Shown piece after piece: positions 29,048-40,602 of a DNA stretch of 64,000 nucleotides. A program made the translations under genes and the position numbers. Position 1 is the first letter of the stretch, and each line of letters begins with the position of its first letter. The stretch spans positions 1 through 64,000 of the forward strand of contig JABCYW010000016.1 in the NCBI GenBank assembly GCA_013289985.1, given 5' to 3'. Below the pieces are notes generated by a model that saw only the letters and a list, made by a program, of their open reading frames with translations, had not been told where the DNA came from and searched no databases. Source of the stretch: Betaproteobacteria bacterium (lineage in GTDB: Bacteria; Pseudomonadota; Gammaproteobacteria; Burkholderiales; Burkholderiaceae_C).

Positions 29048-29959
29048 ATGACCAAAGTTTCACTCATCGGCGCGCCGACGGACATCGGCGCAGGCGCCCG
29101 CGGCGCCAGCATGGGCCCCGAGGCGATGCGCGTGGCGCAGATCGGACCGACGCTGGAGGCCCACGGCATCGAGGTGTTCGACCGCGGCAACCTGCTGGGT
29201 CCGGCCAACCCGTGGCAGCCGCCGGTGGAGGGCTTCCGGCACCTGGCCGAAGTGGCCGCCTGGAACAACGCCGTGCACGACGCCGTGCACACCGAGCTGG
29301 GCCTGGGCCACCTGCCCATCCTGCTGGGCGGCGACCACTGCCTGGGCATCGGCTCCATCAGCGCCGTGGCGCGCCACTGCCGCGAGACGGGCAAGAAGCT
29401 GCGCATCCTGTGGCTCGACGCGCACGCCGACTTCAACACCCACGTGCTCACGCCCAGCGGCAACATCCACGGCATGCCCGTGGCCTGCCTGTGCGGCCAC
29501 GGCCCGAAGGAGCTGATCGAGATCGGCGGCCAGGTGCCTGCGATCAACCCGAAGTGGATCCGCCAGATCGGCATCCGCAGCGTCGACGCGGGCGAGAAGA
29601 AGTTCGTGCACGAGATGGGCCTCGAGGTGTTCGACATGCGCTACATCGACGAGATGGGCATGCGCCACACCATGGAGCTGGCGCTCGCCACGCTCGACGA
29701 CAACACCCACCTGCACGTGAGCTTCGACGTCGACTTCCTCGACCCGCAGATCGCACCCGGCGTCGGCACCGTCATCCCCGGCGGCCCCACATACCGGGAG
29801 GCGCAGCTGTGCATGGAGATGATCGCCGACACGGGCCGCCTGGCCTCGCTCGACGTGATGGAGCTGAACCCGGCGCTGGACGTGCGCAACCAGACCGCCG
29901 TGCTGGCCGTCGACCTGATCGAGAGCCTGTTCGGCAAGAGCACCCTGATGCGCCGCTGA
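29048..29959 (+). CDS. rocF: Arginase
   Basis: Hydrolyses arginine to ornithine and urea. 303 residues from ATG 29048 (MTKVSLIGAPTDIGAG). The binuclear manganese ligands are all visible: H97 in GGDHCLGIGS, D124/H126/D128 in WLDAHADFNT, and the aspartates in SFDVDFLDP. The substrate-loop GNIHGMPVA is intact. An upstream in-frame extension to 28985 looks non-coding. An orphan family-5 binding protein follows 68 bp downstream on the same strand. Confidence 0.93.
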   Translation: MTKVSLIGAPTDIGAGARGASMGPEAMRVAQIGPTLEAHGIEVFDRGNLLGPANPWQPPVEGFRHLAEVAAWNNAVHDAVHTELGLGHLPILLGGDHCLGIGSISAVARHCRETGKKLRILWLDAHADFNTHVLTPSGNIHGMPVACLCGHGPKELIEIGGQVPAINPKWIRQIGIRSVDAGEKKFVHEMGLEVFDMRYIDEMGMRHTMELALATLDDNTHLHVSFDVDFLDPQIAPGVGTVIPGGPTYREAQLCMEMIADTGRLASLDVMELNPALDVRNQTAVLAVDLIESLFGKSTLMRR

Positions 29960-30027
29960 GCCGATTCCGTCACGAGCGCGGCCGCGCGGCGGGCGCATAC
30001 TCGTGGCAGATTTCGGAAAGGCTCGGG

Positions 30028-31623
30028 ATGGCGCTGCTGCGCAGGCTGGGAAGGGTCGTCGCGGGCGCGGCGCTCGCATTCGCGTCGTCGCTGGCCGCGG
30101 CCGCGCCGCTGCGCATCGCGACCGCGTTCGATCCGCAGACGATGGACCCGCACAGCCTCGCGCTGCAGTACCACACGCGGGTGGTCTTCCAGATCTACGA
30201 ATCGCTGGTCGGCCGCGACCAGAACTACGGCCTCGTGCCGGTGCTGGCCACGTCGTGGTCGCAGACCGATCCGCTCACCTGGCGCTTCAAGCTGCGCCCC
30301 GACGTGCACTTCCACGACGGGAGCCTGTTCACCGCCGAAGACGCGGTGTTCTCGTTCGAGCGCGCGCTGGCGCCGCCGTCGCAGCGCCAGTTCGTGCTCA
30401 AGGGCGTGAAGAGCGTGCGCATGGTGGATCCGCTCACCATCGACATCCAGCTCGCCGCCCCCGACGCCGTGCTGCCGCACAAGCTCGTGCTGGTGGCGAT
30501 GATGAGCAAGCGCTGGGCGCAGGCGCACCACGTGGAGCGCGCGCAGGACTTCAACGCGCGCCAGGAGACCTGGGCGGTGCGCAACGCCAACGGCACCGGC
30601 GCCTATCGCCTCGAACGCTACGAACCCGACGTGCGCACCACGCTGAAGGCATTCCCGCAGTGGTGGAACCGGAGCAACGCGGACAACGGCAACGTCGACG
30701 ACGTCAGCTTCGTCACCATCCGCTCCGATGCCACGCGGCTGGCGGCGCTGCATTCGCGCGAGATCGACGTGGTGCTGGATCCGCCGTACCAGGACGTGGA
30801 GCAGCTGCGCCACGACCCGGAACTGGCGGTCGCGCAGGTGGGCGACATCTCCACCGAATACCTGGCGCTGGACCAGGCCAGCGCCGCCCTGCCGGGCGTC
30901 GCGTCCGGCCCCGACGGCAAGCCGCGCAACCCGTTCCGCGACCTGCGCGTGCGGCGCGCCGTGTACCAGGCCATCAACATCGACCTGATCATCCAGAAGG
31001 TGCTCAAGGGCCTGGCCAGGCCCACGGCGGAACTGCTGGCGCCGGAGTTCGGCAAGCCCGACCCGGCCGACAGCCTGCGCCCGCGCTTCGACCCGGTGCG
31101 TGCGCGCGAGCTGTTGCGCGAGGCCGGCTACCCCGACGGCTTCGACCTGACGCTGGACTGCGTCAACGCCGCGCTGCGCGAGCACGTGTGCCAGGCGATC
31201 GCGGCCATGCTCACGCAGGTGGGCATCCGCACCATCCTGCACACGTCGCCCAGCACGCAGTTCTTCCCCATGATCACGCAAGGCAAGGTGAGCCTGGCGG
31301 AATTCGGCTTCACGGGCAGCACCGAGGACGCCTGGCAGGGATTGAACGGGCTGCTGCACACCTGGGATCGGGATGGCGGCGGCACCTTCAACGGCGGCCG
31401 CTACTCGAACGCCCGGCTGGACGCGCTGATCGACGCGGTGCGCACCGAGCCCGATCCCACCCGGCGCCGCACGCTCGTGGCGACCGCGCTGAAGCTGGCC
31501 GTCGACGATGTCGCCTACGTGCCGCTGTATCGGCGCACGCTCAACTGGGTGATGCAGAAAAAGGTGCACGTGGTCATGCTGCCCGACGACACGATTCCCG
31601 TCCGCTGGGTGTCGGTGCGCTGA
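30028..31623 (+). CDS. ABC transporter substrate-binding protein, family 5 (peptide/opine type)
   Basis: Secreted or periplasmic solute-binding protein, 531 residues with a clear signal peptide (MALLRRLGRVVAGAALAFAS then AAA-P). The mature start PLRIATAFDPQTMDPHSL, the DVHFHDGSLFTAEDAVFSFERA block, and the NATGAY-like NGTGAYRLERY are typical of DppA/OppA-like proteins. No permease or ATPase gene is nearby, so it is an orphan that must use a transporter encoded elsewhere or serve in sensing. A possible CATACT -10 lies at 29996-30001, and a GGAAAGG ribosome site precedes the ATG. The ligand is unknown. Confidence 0.88.
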   Translation: MALLRRLGRVVAGAALAFASSLAAAAPLRIATAFDPQTMDPHSLALQYHTRVVFQIYESLVGRDQNYGLVPVLATSWSQTDPLTWRFKLRPDVHFHDGSLFTAEDAVFSFERALAPPSQRQFVLKGVKSVRMVDPLTIDIQLAAPDAVLPHKLVLVAMMSKRWAQAHHVERAQDFNARQETWAVRNANGTGAYRLERYEPDVRTTLKAFPQWWNRSNADNGNVDDVSFVTIRSDATRLAALHSREIDVVLDPPYQDVEQLRHDPELAVAQVGDISTEYLALDQASAALPGVASGPDGKPRNPFRDLRVRRAVYQAINIDLIIQKVLKGLARPTAELLAPEFGKPDPADSLRPRFDPVRARELLREAGYPDGFDLTLDCVNAALREHVCQAIAAMLTQVGIRTILHTSPSTQFFPMITQGKVSLAEFGFTGSTEDAWQGLNGLLHTWDRDGGGTFNGGRYSNARLDALIDAVRTEPDPTRRRTLVATALKLAVDDVAYVPLYRRTLNWVMQKKVHVVMLPDDTIPVRWVSVR

Positions 31624-31772
31624 CTTGCACTCGCCTTGCCGCGTGCTTGCGCCGCGTCGACCGTGAGGAAGTTCCCGCACCCGCGTAACACCGTGTTCGA
31701 ATGCCCCGCCCGGGTATGCCGCCTGCCCATCCTTGCTGGACCGTGGGAAGTCCCTGCGCACCGGAAAGGCCC

Positions 31773-33469
<1,697 letters not shown>

Positions 33470-33473
<4 letters not shown>

Positions 33474-34348
33474 GCACGCTGGCGCGCGGGCACGCTTGCG
33501 CCGAGGCCATCGGCGGCCACGATCCAGCCCTCCAGCCCATCGACGCCCGACGGCATGCCATGGGCCGGCCGCGTGTCGGCCCAGGCCGCCAGCAGCAGGC
33601 ACAACGCGGCGTCCAGCTTGTCGCCCCGCGGATCGGCCACCAGCTCGTCGCGCTGCGCGTGCGTGAGCTTCAGCCGCAGGCCGCGCCAGCGCCCCTGCTC
33701 CAGCGCGTCGACGAGATCCTTGCGCGCGATGAGCCGGTCGGCGGTCTGCTGCGCCTTGGTGTCGCTCTTGTACGAGCGTCGCCCGATCAGCGCGCGGGCC
33801 ACCATGCCGGGGTAGCCCTCCAGCGCCACCCGCGCCGGGTCGCCGTCGGCCAGGCCGGGCAGGTGGACGCCGGCGGCGCGCAGCGCGGGCACGCCGGCGT
33901 GCAGCATGAAGGCGACCGGCGGGTTGACCCACTTCATCGACGGGCTGCTGCCGGCCGGGCCGTCGCAGGCGCGGTGCGCGAACTTGGAGCCTTCGGGCCG
34001 CGCGTCGCAGAAGGCGGCAAACGTGGCGGCGATCGCCGCGCGCGACAGGCCCGCGTAGTGCGTCATGCAGGCGGCCCAGTCGCCGGGCCACGCCAGCGCC
34101 TGCACGAGCTCGCGCGGCAGGCCGAACGGCAGGTCGAACGCGGCCAGCCAGGGCCCGGGCCGCTCCAGCGCCTGGGCGAAGTCGGCCAGCGACACGTTCT
34201 CCTCGAAACGCTCCAGCCGCACGAGGCCCGGCCGCTGCCAGCGGCCCCACGCCCAGACGATGGGCTTGCCGCGGCGCGGCGCGCTGGAGAAGTCGACGCC
34301 GGCCAGCGCGGCGGCGTCTTCGGGTTCGGCAAGGTTCATGACAGGCAT
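33470..34348 (-). CDS. DUF429 domain-containing protein
   Basis: A 292-residue soluble protein. The N-terminal [21 protein letters not shown] motif is the DUF429 signature (an RNase H-like fold with a conserved early aspartate). DLPFGLPRE and a C-terminal [16 protein letters not shown] aspartate motif follow. A nuclease-like or ATPase-like role is suggested by the fold only. The start is ATG 34348, or ATG 34339 three codons later. It overlaps the end of the convergent kinase gene by 4 bp. Confidence 0.75.
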
Positions 34349-34460
34349 TTTTGCTCACAAGCGCACATCGCCACCTCGGCATGAACGGCGTGTTGAGGTA
34401 GCCTCGGACGCGTCGCAGACCATCCCCGCCCGGCCCCTCCCCGGCGATCTCTCCCACACC

Positions 34461-36527
34461 ATGGTCGCCCCCGCGTCGACTCCGCCCACCGCTACCGCAA
34501 CGTCCGCCGTGAACGCGCGTCCCCACGCCACGGCTCGCGACTTCGACGACGACGACCACGCCCAGGGCGCGCCGCTGCTCGAGGCCCTGCTCGCCGACAC
34601 CGCGCGGCCGTCGCGCCTGGGCCTGCCCGCCGGCGCCGCCGCCGTGTTCGAGGTGGCCGGCGCCATCGTGCTCGCCACCATCGCGCTGGCGATCTCCGGC
34701 GCGCACCTGGGCGTCGCGCCGCCGTGGCTGCGCCTGTTCGACAACCTGTACTGGACGGTCGCCGACATCGGCGCGGCCTGGCTCACCTGGATCGGCGTGC
34801 GCGACGCGCGCCAGAAGGGCCTGCGCGCGGAAGTCGCGGCACGCCGCTGGTTCGCGCTCGGGTTCACGTCGTACGCCCTCGGCCAGCTGCTGTGGGACCT
34901 GCAGATCTTCCTGGCCTGGCAGCCGTTCCCGGCGCCGTCCGACCCGTTCTTCATGATGATGGCGCCCTGCTGCGCGCTGGGCATGATGGGCTACCTGCGC
35001 GGCCGCGTCAGCGAGTCGCAGCGCCTGGCCGCGGTGCTGGACACCCTGTCGCTGGCGATCGCCGTCGTCGCGCTGGCGCTGGTGGTCTACCTGCCCGAGC
35101 GCGGCGCCATGAGCACGCTCGCGCTCGGCGTGATGGTGGCCTACCCCACGCTGCTGCTGGCCGGCGCCTGCGTGGGCGTCATGCTGATCGCGCTGCTGCG
35201 CGTGGGCCGCGGCTGGAGCATCTGGGTGCTCACCGGCATGCTGGCCGCGCACGGCGGCCTGTGGATGGAATGGAACGCGCTGTCGCTCCGGCACGCGCTG
35301 GCCGACGGCGGCGTCGTGAACGCGTTGTTCCCGGTGTGCACGCTGCTGGGCGGCCTGGCCGTGACCTGCTGGCGCGTGGAGGCGGCGGTCAATCCGCGCA
35401 TCGACCGCTTCTACGAAGGCGCGCTGCGCGTGCTGCCGCTGGTCGTCGTGGTGGGCGTCACCTTCGCGGTGACCTTGCAGAATTCCGTCGCCGACCTGTC
35501 GCCGTCGGGCCGCATCACCTGCGAGGCCGCGGCGGTGGTCGTGATCCTGCTGGCCGCGGTGCGCCAGACGCTGCAACTGCGCGACCGCGACCAGCTCATC
35601 GAAGCCCAGCACCTGCTGCGCGACCGCGAGAACCAGCTGGGCGAGCTGAACCTGAACCTCGAGCAGCGCGTGCTGCATCGCACGCAGGAGGTCGAGCAGC
35701 GCAACGCGGAGCTGTCCACCGCGTTGCAGCAGCTGTCCATGGCCCAGCACGAGCTGGTGCGCGCCGGCAAGCTGGCGGGCCTGGGCTCGCTGGTCAAGGG
35801 CGTGGCCATCGAGATCTCGGCCGCGCTCTCCAACGCCGACATGGTGGCGATGACGCTGCCCGCGCAGGTGGAGTCGCTGGCGCGCCTGCATGCCACGCCG
35901 GGCGACGACGGGTCGCGCCTGCGCAGGCAGGTCGCCGGCCACGTCGGCGCGCTGGACGAAAGCCACAAGCAGCTGCGGCAGTCGCTGGAACAGGCGCGCA
36001 ACGTCATCGTCGGCCTGCAGCAGCTCGCCGTCGACCAGACGAGCGACCAGCGCCGCACCTTCGACCTGCTGGCGAGCGTGCGCGAGATCTGCGACCTGAC
36101 CCGCCTCGCCCACCGCCACGATCCGATCGAGATCATCGTCACCGGCGAGCCGGACCTGATCCTCGACAGCTACCCCGGCACCATCGGCCAGGTGCTCAAC
36201 CAACTGGTGGAGAACGCCATCGTGCACGGCTTCGTGCCCAGCGGCGAGGGCACGATCTCGGTTCGCGTTTGGCCGTCCGGCGATGACGCCGTGCGCATCA
36301 CCGTGAACGACGATGGCGTCGGCATTCCGCCGGCCGACCTGCCGCAGGTGTTCGCACCCTTCTTCACCACGCGGCTCGCGCAGGGCGGCAGCGGCCTGGG
36401 CCTGACGATCTCGCGCAACATGGTCAACGGCATCCTCGGCGGCCGCATCGAGATCGCCTCGCCGGCGGGCGCCGGCACCACTGCCACGATCACGCTGCCG
36501 CGGCAGGCGCCGCGCTCACAAGGCTGA
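34461..36527 (+). CDS. Membrane sensor kinase-like protein lacking the phospho-accepting histidine
   Basis: A 688-residue protein. About eight to ten hydrophobic segments (residues about 60-375) form a MASE-like sensor, followed by a coiled coil, a dimerisation region and an intact-looking HATPase_c domain (NQLVENAIVHGF, DDGVGIP, GGSGLGLTISRNM). In relatives the dimerisation helix reads GSLVAGVAHELN. Here it reads GSLVKGVAIEISAAL, so the histidine is replaced by I450. ATP binding is plausible but autophosphorylation at the usual site is not. No response regulator is adjacent; a GST gene follows after 15 bp. Confidence 0.8.
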   Translation: MVAPASTPPTATATSAVNARPHATARDFDDDDHAQGAPLLEALLADTARPSRLGLPAGAAAVFEVAGAIVLATIALAISGAHLGVAPPWLRLFDNLYWTVADIGAAWLTWIGVRDARQKGLRAEVAARRWFALGFTSYALGQLLWDLQIFLAWQPFPAPSDPFFMMMAPCCALGMMGYLRGRVSESQRLAAVLDTLSLAIAVVALALVVYLPERGAMSTLALGVMVAYPTLLLAGACVGVMLIALLRVGRGWSIWVLTGMLAAHGGLWMEWNALSLRHALADGGVVNALFPVCTLLGGLAVTCWRVEAAVNPRIDRFYEGALRVLPLVVVVGVTFAVTLQNSVADLSPSGRITCEAAAVVVILLAAVRQTLQLRDRDQLIEAQHLLRDRENQLGELNLNLEQRVLHRTQEVEQRNAELSTALQQLSMAQHELVRAGKLAGLGSLVKGVAIEISAALSNADMVAMTLPAQVESLARLHATPGDDGSRLRRQVAGHVGALDESHKQLRQSLEQARNVIVGLQQLAVDQTSDQRRTFDLLASVREICDLTRLAHRHDPIEIIVTGEPDLILDSYPGTIGQVLNQLVENAIVHGFVPSGEGTISVRVWPSGDDAVRITVNDDGVGIPPADLPQVFAPFFTTRLAQGGSGLGLTISRNMVNGILGGRIEIASPAGAGTTATITLPRQAPRSQG

Positions 36528-36542
36528 ACACGGGGAAACGAC

Positions 36543-37166
36543 ATGCTGAGGATCCTGGGCAAGCCCATCTCGATCAACGTGCGCAAGGTGCTTTGGCTGT
36601 GCGAGGAGCTCGCGTTGCCGTACGCGCTCGAGCCCTGGGGGGCGGGCTACCGCGACACGAACGCGCCGGAGTTCCTGGCGCTGAATCCCAACGCGATGGT
36701 GCCGGTGATCGTGGACGGCGACGCGGTGCTGTGGGAGTCGAACACCATCTGCCGCTACCTCGCCGGCAAGCACGGCCGCGACGACCTGCTGCCGCGCGAC
36801 CCGCTCGCCCGCGCCCGCGTGGAGCAATGGATGGACTGGCAGGGCGGCGACCTCAACAACGCATGGCGCTACGCGTTCATGGGACTCGTTCGCCAAAGCC
36901 CGGCGCACCAGGACGCCCAGGCCCTCGCCGCCAGCGCGGCAACGTGGAACCGGCACATGGCCATCCTCGAACGCCAGCTGGAACGGGCCGGCGACTTCGC
37001 CGCGGGCCGCGTTTTCACGCTGGCCGACATCGGGCTCGGGCTGTCGGTGAACCGCTGGTTCATGACGCCCATCGAGCGGCCTGAATTGCCGCATGTACGC
37101 GCCTACTACGACCGGCTCGCCACGCGCCCCGGCTTCCTGCAGCACGGGCGCAACGGCACGCCCTGA
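36543..37166 (+). CDS. Glutathione S-transferase family protein
   Basis: A 207-residue cytosolic GST. The N-terminal thioredoxin-like domain contains [27 protein letters not shown] (cis-proline) and the gamma-glutamyl-binding [11 protein letters not shown]. The helical C-terminal domain contains [15 protein letters not shown]. The substrate is unknown; conjugation or detoxification is the general role. It sits 15 bp after the histidine-less kinase and may be co-transcribed with it. Confidence 0.87.
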   Translation: MLRILGKPISINVRKVLWLCEELALPYALEPWGAGYRDTNAPEFLALNPNAMVPVIVDGDAVLWESNTICRYLAGKHGRDDLLPRDPLARARVEQWMDWQGGDLNNAWRYAFMGLVRQSPAHQDAQALAASAATWNRHMAILERQLERAGDFAAGRVFTLADIGLGLSVNRWFMTPIERPELPHVRAYYDRLATRPGFLQHGRNGTP

Positions 37167-37303
37167 GCAAGCTTGCGGCAAACTGTCGGGCAATGGGCCG
37201 GCTTATCCGGCCATCGGGACGGCGGCTTCGCTTCTACAGTGCGGATGGCCTCCGGCGGAATTTCGGCGGAGCGTGCGCACGTCTTCCCGATCACGAAAGT
37301 CCC

Positions 37304-38890
37304 ATGCAGTCCGCCGTCCGTCCCCAGGAATCCCTCACGTTCAAGAACAAGATCGCCCTGCTCGCCGGCGTCGCCATCGCCGGCATCGCGCTGCTGACCA
37401 TCGGGGCGGCCTGGACGCTGCGCGACCAGGTCATCGAGGGCCGCAAGGCCGGCCTGGTGATGGCCGTGCAATCCCAGCGCAGCATCGCCGCGGCCTACCA
37501 GCAGAAGGCCGAGAAGGGCGAGATGACCGTGGAGGCGGCGCAGAAGGCCGCCGCCGACGCCCTGCGCGGCGCCCGCTTCGGCGGCCCCGACGGGAACGCG
37601 AACTACTTCTTCATCTGGCGCAACGACGGCGTGGGCGTGATGCATCCGTTCAAGCCGGAGTGGACCGGCCAGAACATGCTGGGCAAGATCATCGACCCGA
37701 GCGGCATCGACATCATCGCCGTGCTGCTCGACGGCGCGAGGAAGAGCGCCAACGGCAACGCGTTCGTCTCGATGAAGTTCCCGCGCCCCGGCAAGACCGA
37801 GCCCGTGGCCAAGCTGCAATACGTCGGCACGGTGCCGGCCTGGAACTGGGTGATCGGCTCGGGCCTGTACATGGACGACGTCGACGCCGAGGTGTGGGCG
37901 GTCCTGGCCAAGGGCCTGGCCGTCGCGGCCCTGATGCTGGCGGCCATCGCCGCCATCGCCATCTCGATCTACCGCAGCGTGCTGCGCCAGATCGGTGGCG
38001 AGCCGGCCGTGGCGCTGGCCGCCATGAACGACGTGGCGCGCGGCGACCTGTCGGTGCAGCTGCACCGTCCGACGCCGGGCAGCCTGATGGCCGGCCTCGC
38101 GACGATGATCGAATCGCTGCGCGGCACGGTCACGCAGATCCGCCGCTCCACCGACAGCATCGCCACCGCCTCGGGCGAGATCGCGATCGGCAACAACAGC
38201 CTGGCCAGCCGCACCGAGCAGACGGCGTCCGCGCTGCAGCAGGCGGCGGCGACCATGGAGCAGCTGACGCAGACGGTTCGCCAGACCTCGGAGTCGGCGT
38301 CGGAGGCCAACAAGCTCGCCATCACCGCGGCCAGCGGCGCCACCGACGGCGGCAGCGTCGTCTCGCGCGTCGTGACCACGATGGACGAGATCAACGCCAG
38401 CTCGCGCAGGATCACCGACATCATCGGCGTGATCGACGGCATCGCGTTCCAGACCAACATCCTGGCGCTGAACGCCGCGGTGGAAGCCGCGCGCGCCGGC
38501 GAGCAGGGCCGCGGCTTCGCGGTGGTGGCCAGCGAGGTGCGCTCGCTCGCGCAGCGCTCGGCCAACGCCGCGCGCGAGATCAAGACGCTCATCGGCGCGT
38601 CGGTGGATCGCGTCGAGGCGGGCGGCCAGCTGGTGGCCGAGGCCGGCGGCACGATGCAGGGCATCGTCGCCGGCGTGCACCGCGTCAGCGACATCATCCA
38701 GGAGATCACCCGCGCCAGCGCCGAGCAGGCGACGGGCATCGGCCAGGTCAACGTGAGCGTGTCGGAACTCGACCAGATGACGCAGCAGAACGCCGCGCTG
38801 GTGGAGGAATCGGCCGCCGCGGCCGAGAGCCTGAAGGAACAGGCGCGCGCGCTGGCCGGCATCGTGCAGGTGTTCAAGCTGGAACGCTGA
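37304..38890 (+). CDS. Methyl-accepting chemotaxis protein with single-Cache sensor
   Basis: Chemoreceptor of 528 residues. Membrane helix 1 (about residues 20-42) precedes a roughly 150-residue periplasmic sCache domain with the signature [20 protein letters not shown]. Then come helix 2 (about 205-228), HAMP, and the cytoplasmic hairpin with the tip [20 protein letters not shown] and [19 protein letters not shown]. There is no C-terminal CheR pentapeptide. sCache receptors usually bind carboxylic acids. Upstream, a weak GCAAACTG-N11-GCCGGCTT arrangement does not convincingly match a sigma-28 promoter. Confidence 0.92.
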   Translation: MQSAVRPQESLTFKNKIALLAGVAIAGIALLTIGAAWTLRDQVIEGRKAGLVMAVQSQRSIAAAYQQKAEKGEMTVEAAQKAAADALRGARFGGPDGNANYFFIWRNDGVGVMHPFKPEWTGQNMLGKIIDPSGIDIIAVLLDGARKSANGNAFVSMKFPRPGKTEPVAKLQYVGTVPAWNWVIGSGLYMDDVDAEVWAVLAKGLAVAALMLAAIAAIAISIYRSVLRQIGGEPAVALAAMNDVARGDLSVQLHRPTPGSLMAGLATMIESLRGTVTQIRRSTDSIATASGEIAIGNNSLASRTEQTASALQQAAATMEQLTQTVRQTSESASEANKLAITAASGATDGGSVVSRVVTTMDEINASSRRITDIIGVIDGIAFQTNILALNAAVEAARAGEQGRGFAVVASEVRSLAQRSANAAREIKTLIGASVDRVEAGGQLVAEAGGTMQGIVAGVHRVSDIIQEITRASAEQATGIGQVNVSVSELDQMTQQNAALVEESAAAAESLKEQARALAGIVQVFKLER

Positions 38891-38926
38891 GGGAGAATCG
38901 GCGCTCCCGTCCAGGAGTGCTGAGCA

Positions 38927-39970
38927 ATGGCCGTCCAACCCGTCCTCGTCGAACTCTGGCGCGGCGACATCGTCGAGTCCTTCCATCGGGGCGCGTTCGC
39001 GGTCGTCGATGCCGATGGCCACGTGCTGCGCCAGGGCGGCGACATCGATCGCCCGGTCTATGCGCGCTCCGCCGTCAAGGGCCTGCAGGCGCTGCCGCTG
39101 GTGGCCTCCGGCGCCGCCGAACGCTTCGGGCTCGCCGACGAGGAACTGGCGCTGGCCTGCGCCTCGCACGGCGGCCAGCCCGAGCACGTGGCCGCGGCCA
39201 CGAGCATGCTGGCCAAGGCCGGCCTCGACGCCTCGGTGCTCGAGTGCGGCACGCACTGGCCCTCCAACGAACTCGCCGCGCGCGCGCTCGCGGCCCGCGG
39301 CGAATCGCCCTGCCCGCTGCACAACAACTGTTCCGGCAAGCACTCGGGCTTCGCCTGCCTGGGCGCGCTGATGGCCGGCGACGCCGACAGGGCGCGCGGC
39401 CTGCTGCGCGGCTACGTCGAGCCCGATCACGTGGTCATGCGCGAGATCAGCGCGTCGCTGGAGTCGGCCACGGGCGTGCGCCTGGCCGGCGCGCCGCGCG
39501 CCACCGACGGCTGCTCCATCCCCACCTTCGGCATTCCCCTGCGCGCGCTCGCCCACGCATTCGCGCGCTTCGGCACGGGCGTGGGCCTCACGCCCGAACG
39601 CGCACGCGCCGCCGCCCGCCTGCGCGAGGCCGTGGCCGCCGCGCCGCTGATGGTGGCGGGCACCGGGCGGCTGGACACCCGGCTGATGACGCACTTCGGC
39701 AAGCGCGTGTTCTGCAAGGTGGGCGCCGAGGGCGTCTACTGCGCCGCGCTGCCCGAGCTGGGCCTCGGGCTCGCGCTGAAGATGGACGACGGCAACACGG
39801 CGCGCGCGGCCGAGGTGGCGGTGGTCGCGCTGATCGAATCGCTGCTGGCGCTGGACGACGCGGATCGCGCGGTCGTGGCGCCGTTGCGCGACGTCGAGCT
39901 GCGGAACTGGAACGGGCGGCTCGTGGGGCGGCTGGCCGCCGCGCCGGCGTTCGTTCAGAGCGGGCGCTGA
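38927..39970 (+). CDS. L-asparaginase II family protein (Rhizobium-type)
   Basis: A 347-residue asparaginase of the class typified by the thermolabile Rhizobium etli enzyme, unrelated to AnsA/AnsB. Visible motifs are RSAVKGLQALPLV (with the Ser-x-x-Lys pair), CASHGGQPEHV, CGTHWPSN, NNCSGKHSGF (zinc-ligand cysteine and active-site lysine) and a C-terminal KMDDGNTARAAEVA. It would hydrolyse asparagine to aspartate and ammonia in the cytosol. An AGGAG ribosome site precedes ATG 38927. It fits a region with other nitrogen-scavenging genes. Confidence 0.85.
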   Translation: MAVQPVLVELWRGDIVESFHRGAFAVVDADGHVLRQGGDIDRPVYARSAVKGLQALPLVASGAAERFGLADEELALACASHGGQPEHVAAATSMLAKAGLDASVLECGTHWPSNELAARALAARGESPCPLHNNCSGKHSGFACLGALMAGDADRARGLLRGYVEPDHVVMREISASLESATGVRLAGAPRATDGCSIPTFGIPLRALAHAFARFGTGVGLTPERARAAARLREAVAAAPLMVAGTGRLDTRLMTHFGKRVFCKVGAEGVYCAALPELGLGLALKMDDGNTARAAEVAVVALIESLLALDDADRAVVAPLRDVELRNWNGRLVGRLAAAPAFVQSGR

Positions 39971-40166
39971 TCGGCCGGCTTGCGGCGGTCTCGCCCTGGT
40001 GCTACTCGGCCTCGGCTGCGCCCGGTCGCCAGACAGGCAGATCGCCGTGCAGGTCAATCATCCTCGATCGTTCAAGCCAGCTCGCGCCGCGCACCACGCC
40101 GGCTCATCTCCTGAGCCGCGGGCCGCGTATCGTGTCGATGTCATCACGCAAGCCACTCCGATTCCC

Positions 40167-40580
40167 ATGACCGACGACTACACGCTGATCACCGACACCC
40201 CCACCATCGCCGACTACTGCCGCCTGCGCCAGCAGGCCGGCCTGAGCCCGAAGACACCCGAGGTCGCCGGCCGCGGACTGCCGAACACGATACACGCCGT
40301 GCAGGTGCACTGCGGTGACGACGTCGTCGGCATGGGGCGCGTGATCGGGGACGGCGGCGCGTTCTACCAGGTGACCGACATCGCCGTGCAACCCGCGCAC
40401 CAGGGCCGCGGATTGGGCAAGGCCATCATGGCGTCGCTGATGGCGCAGTTGCGGGCTTCCGCGCTGCCCGGCGCCTACGTGAGCCTGATCGCCGACGGCG
40501 AGGCGCATCGGCTATACGCTGGATTCGGCTTCGTCCCGACGGCGCCGAAGTCGATCGGGATGGCGCAGGTCCTGCGCTGA
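40167..40580 (+). CDS. GNAT family N-acetyltransferase
   Basis: A compact 137-residue GNAT protein. The acetyl-CoA pyrophosphate loop reads QPAHQGRGLGKAIM, preceded by the beta strand YQVTDIAV and followed by the LYAGFGFVPT motif. Substrate not determinable. The upstream part of the frame (39999-40166) is not like the family, and ATG 40167 gives a normal length. It is convergent with hutH, 22 bp apart, with no visible terminator. Confidence 0.83.
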   Translation: MTDDYTLITDTPTIADYCRLRQQAGLSPKTPEVAGRGLPNTIHAVQVHCGDDVVGMGRVIGDGGAFYQVTDIAVQPAHQGRGLGKAIMASLMAQLRASALPGAYVSLIADGEAHRLYAGFGFVPTAPKSIGMAQVLR

Positions 40581-40602
40581 AACGGACCGGAACCCAGCGC
40601 TT

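Noticed and set aside
37178-37205. Sigma-28 promoter upstream of the chemoreceptor gene
   Set aside because: GCAAACTG-N11-GCCGGCTT has the right spacing, but only 3 of 8 and 4 of 8 positions fit the consensus, no better than expected by chance in this composition.
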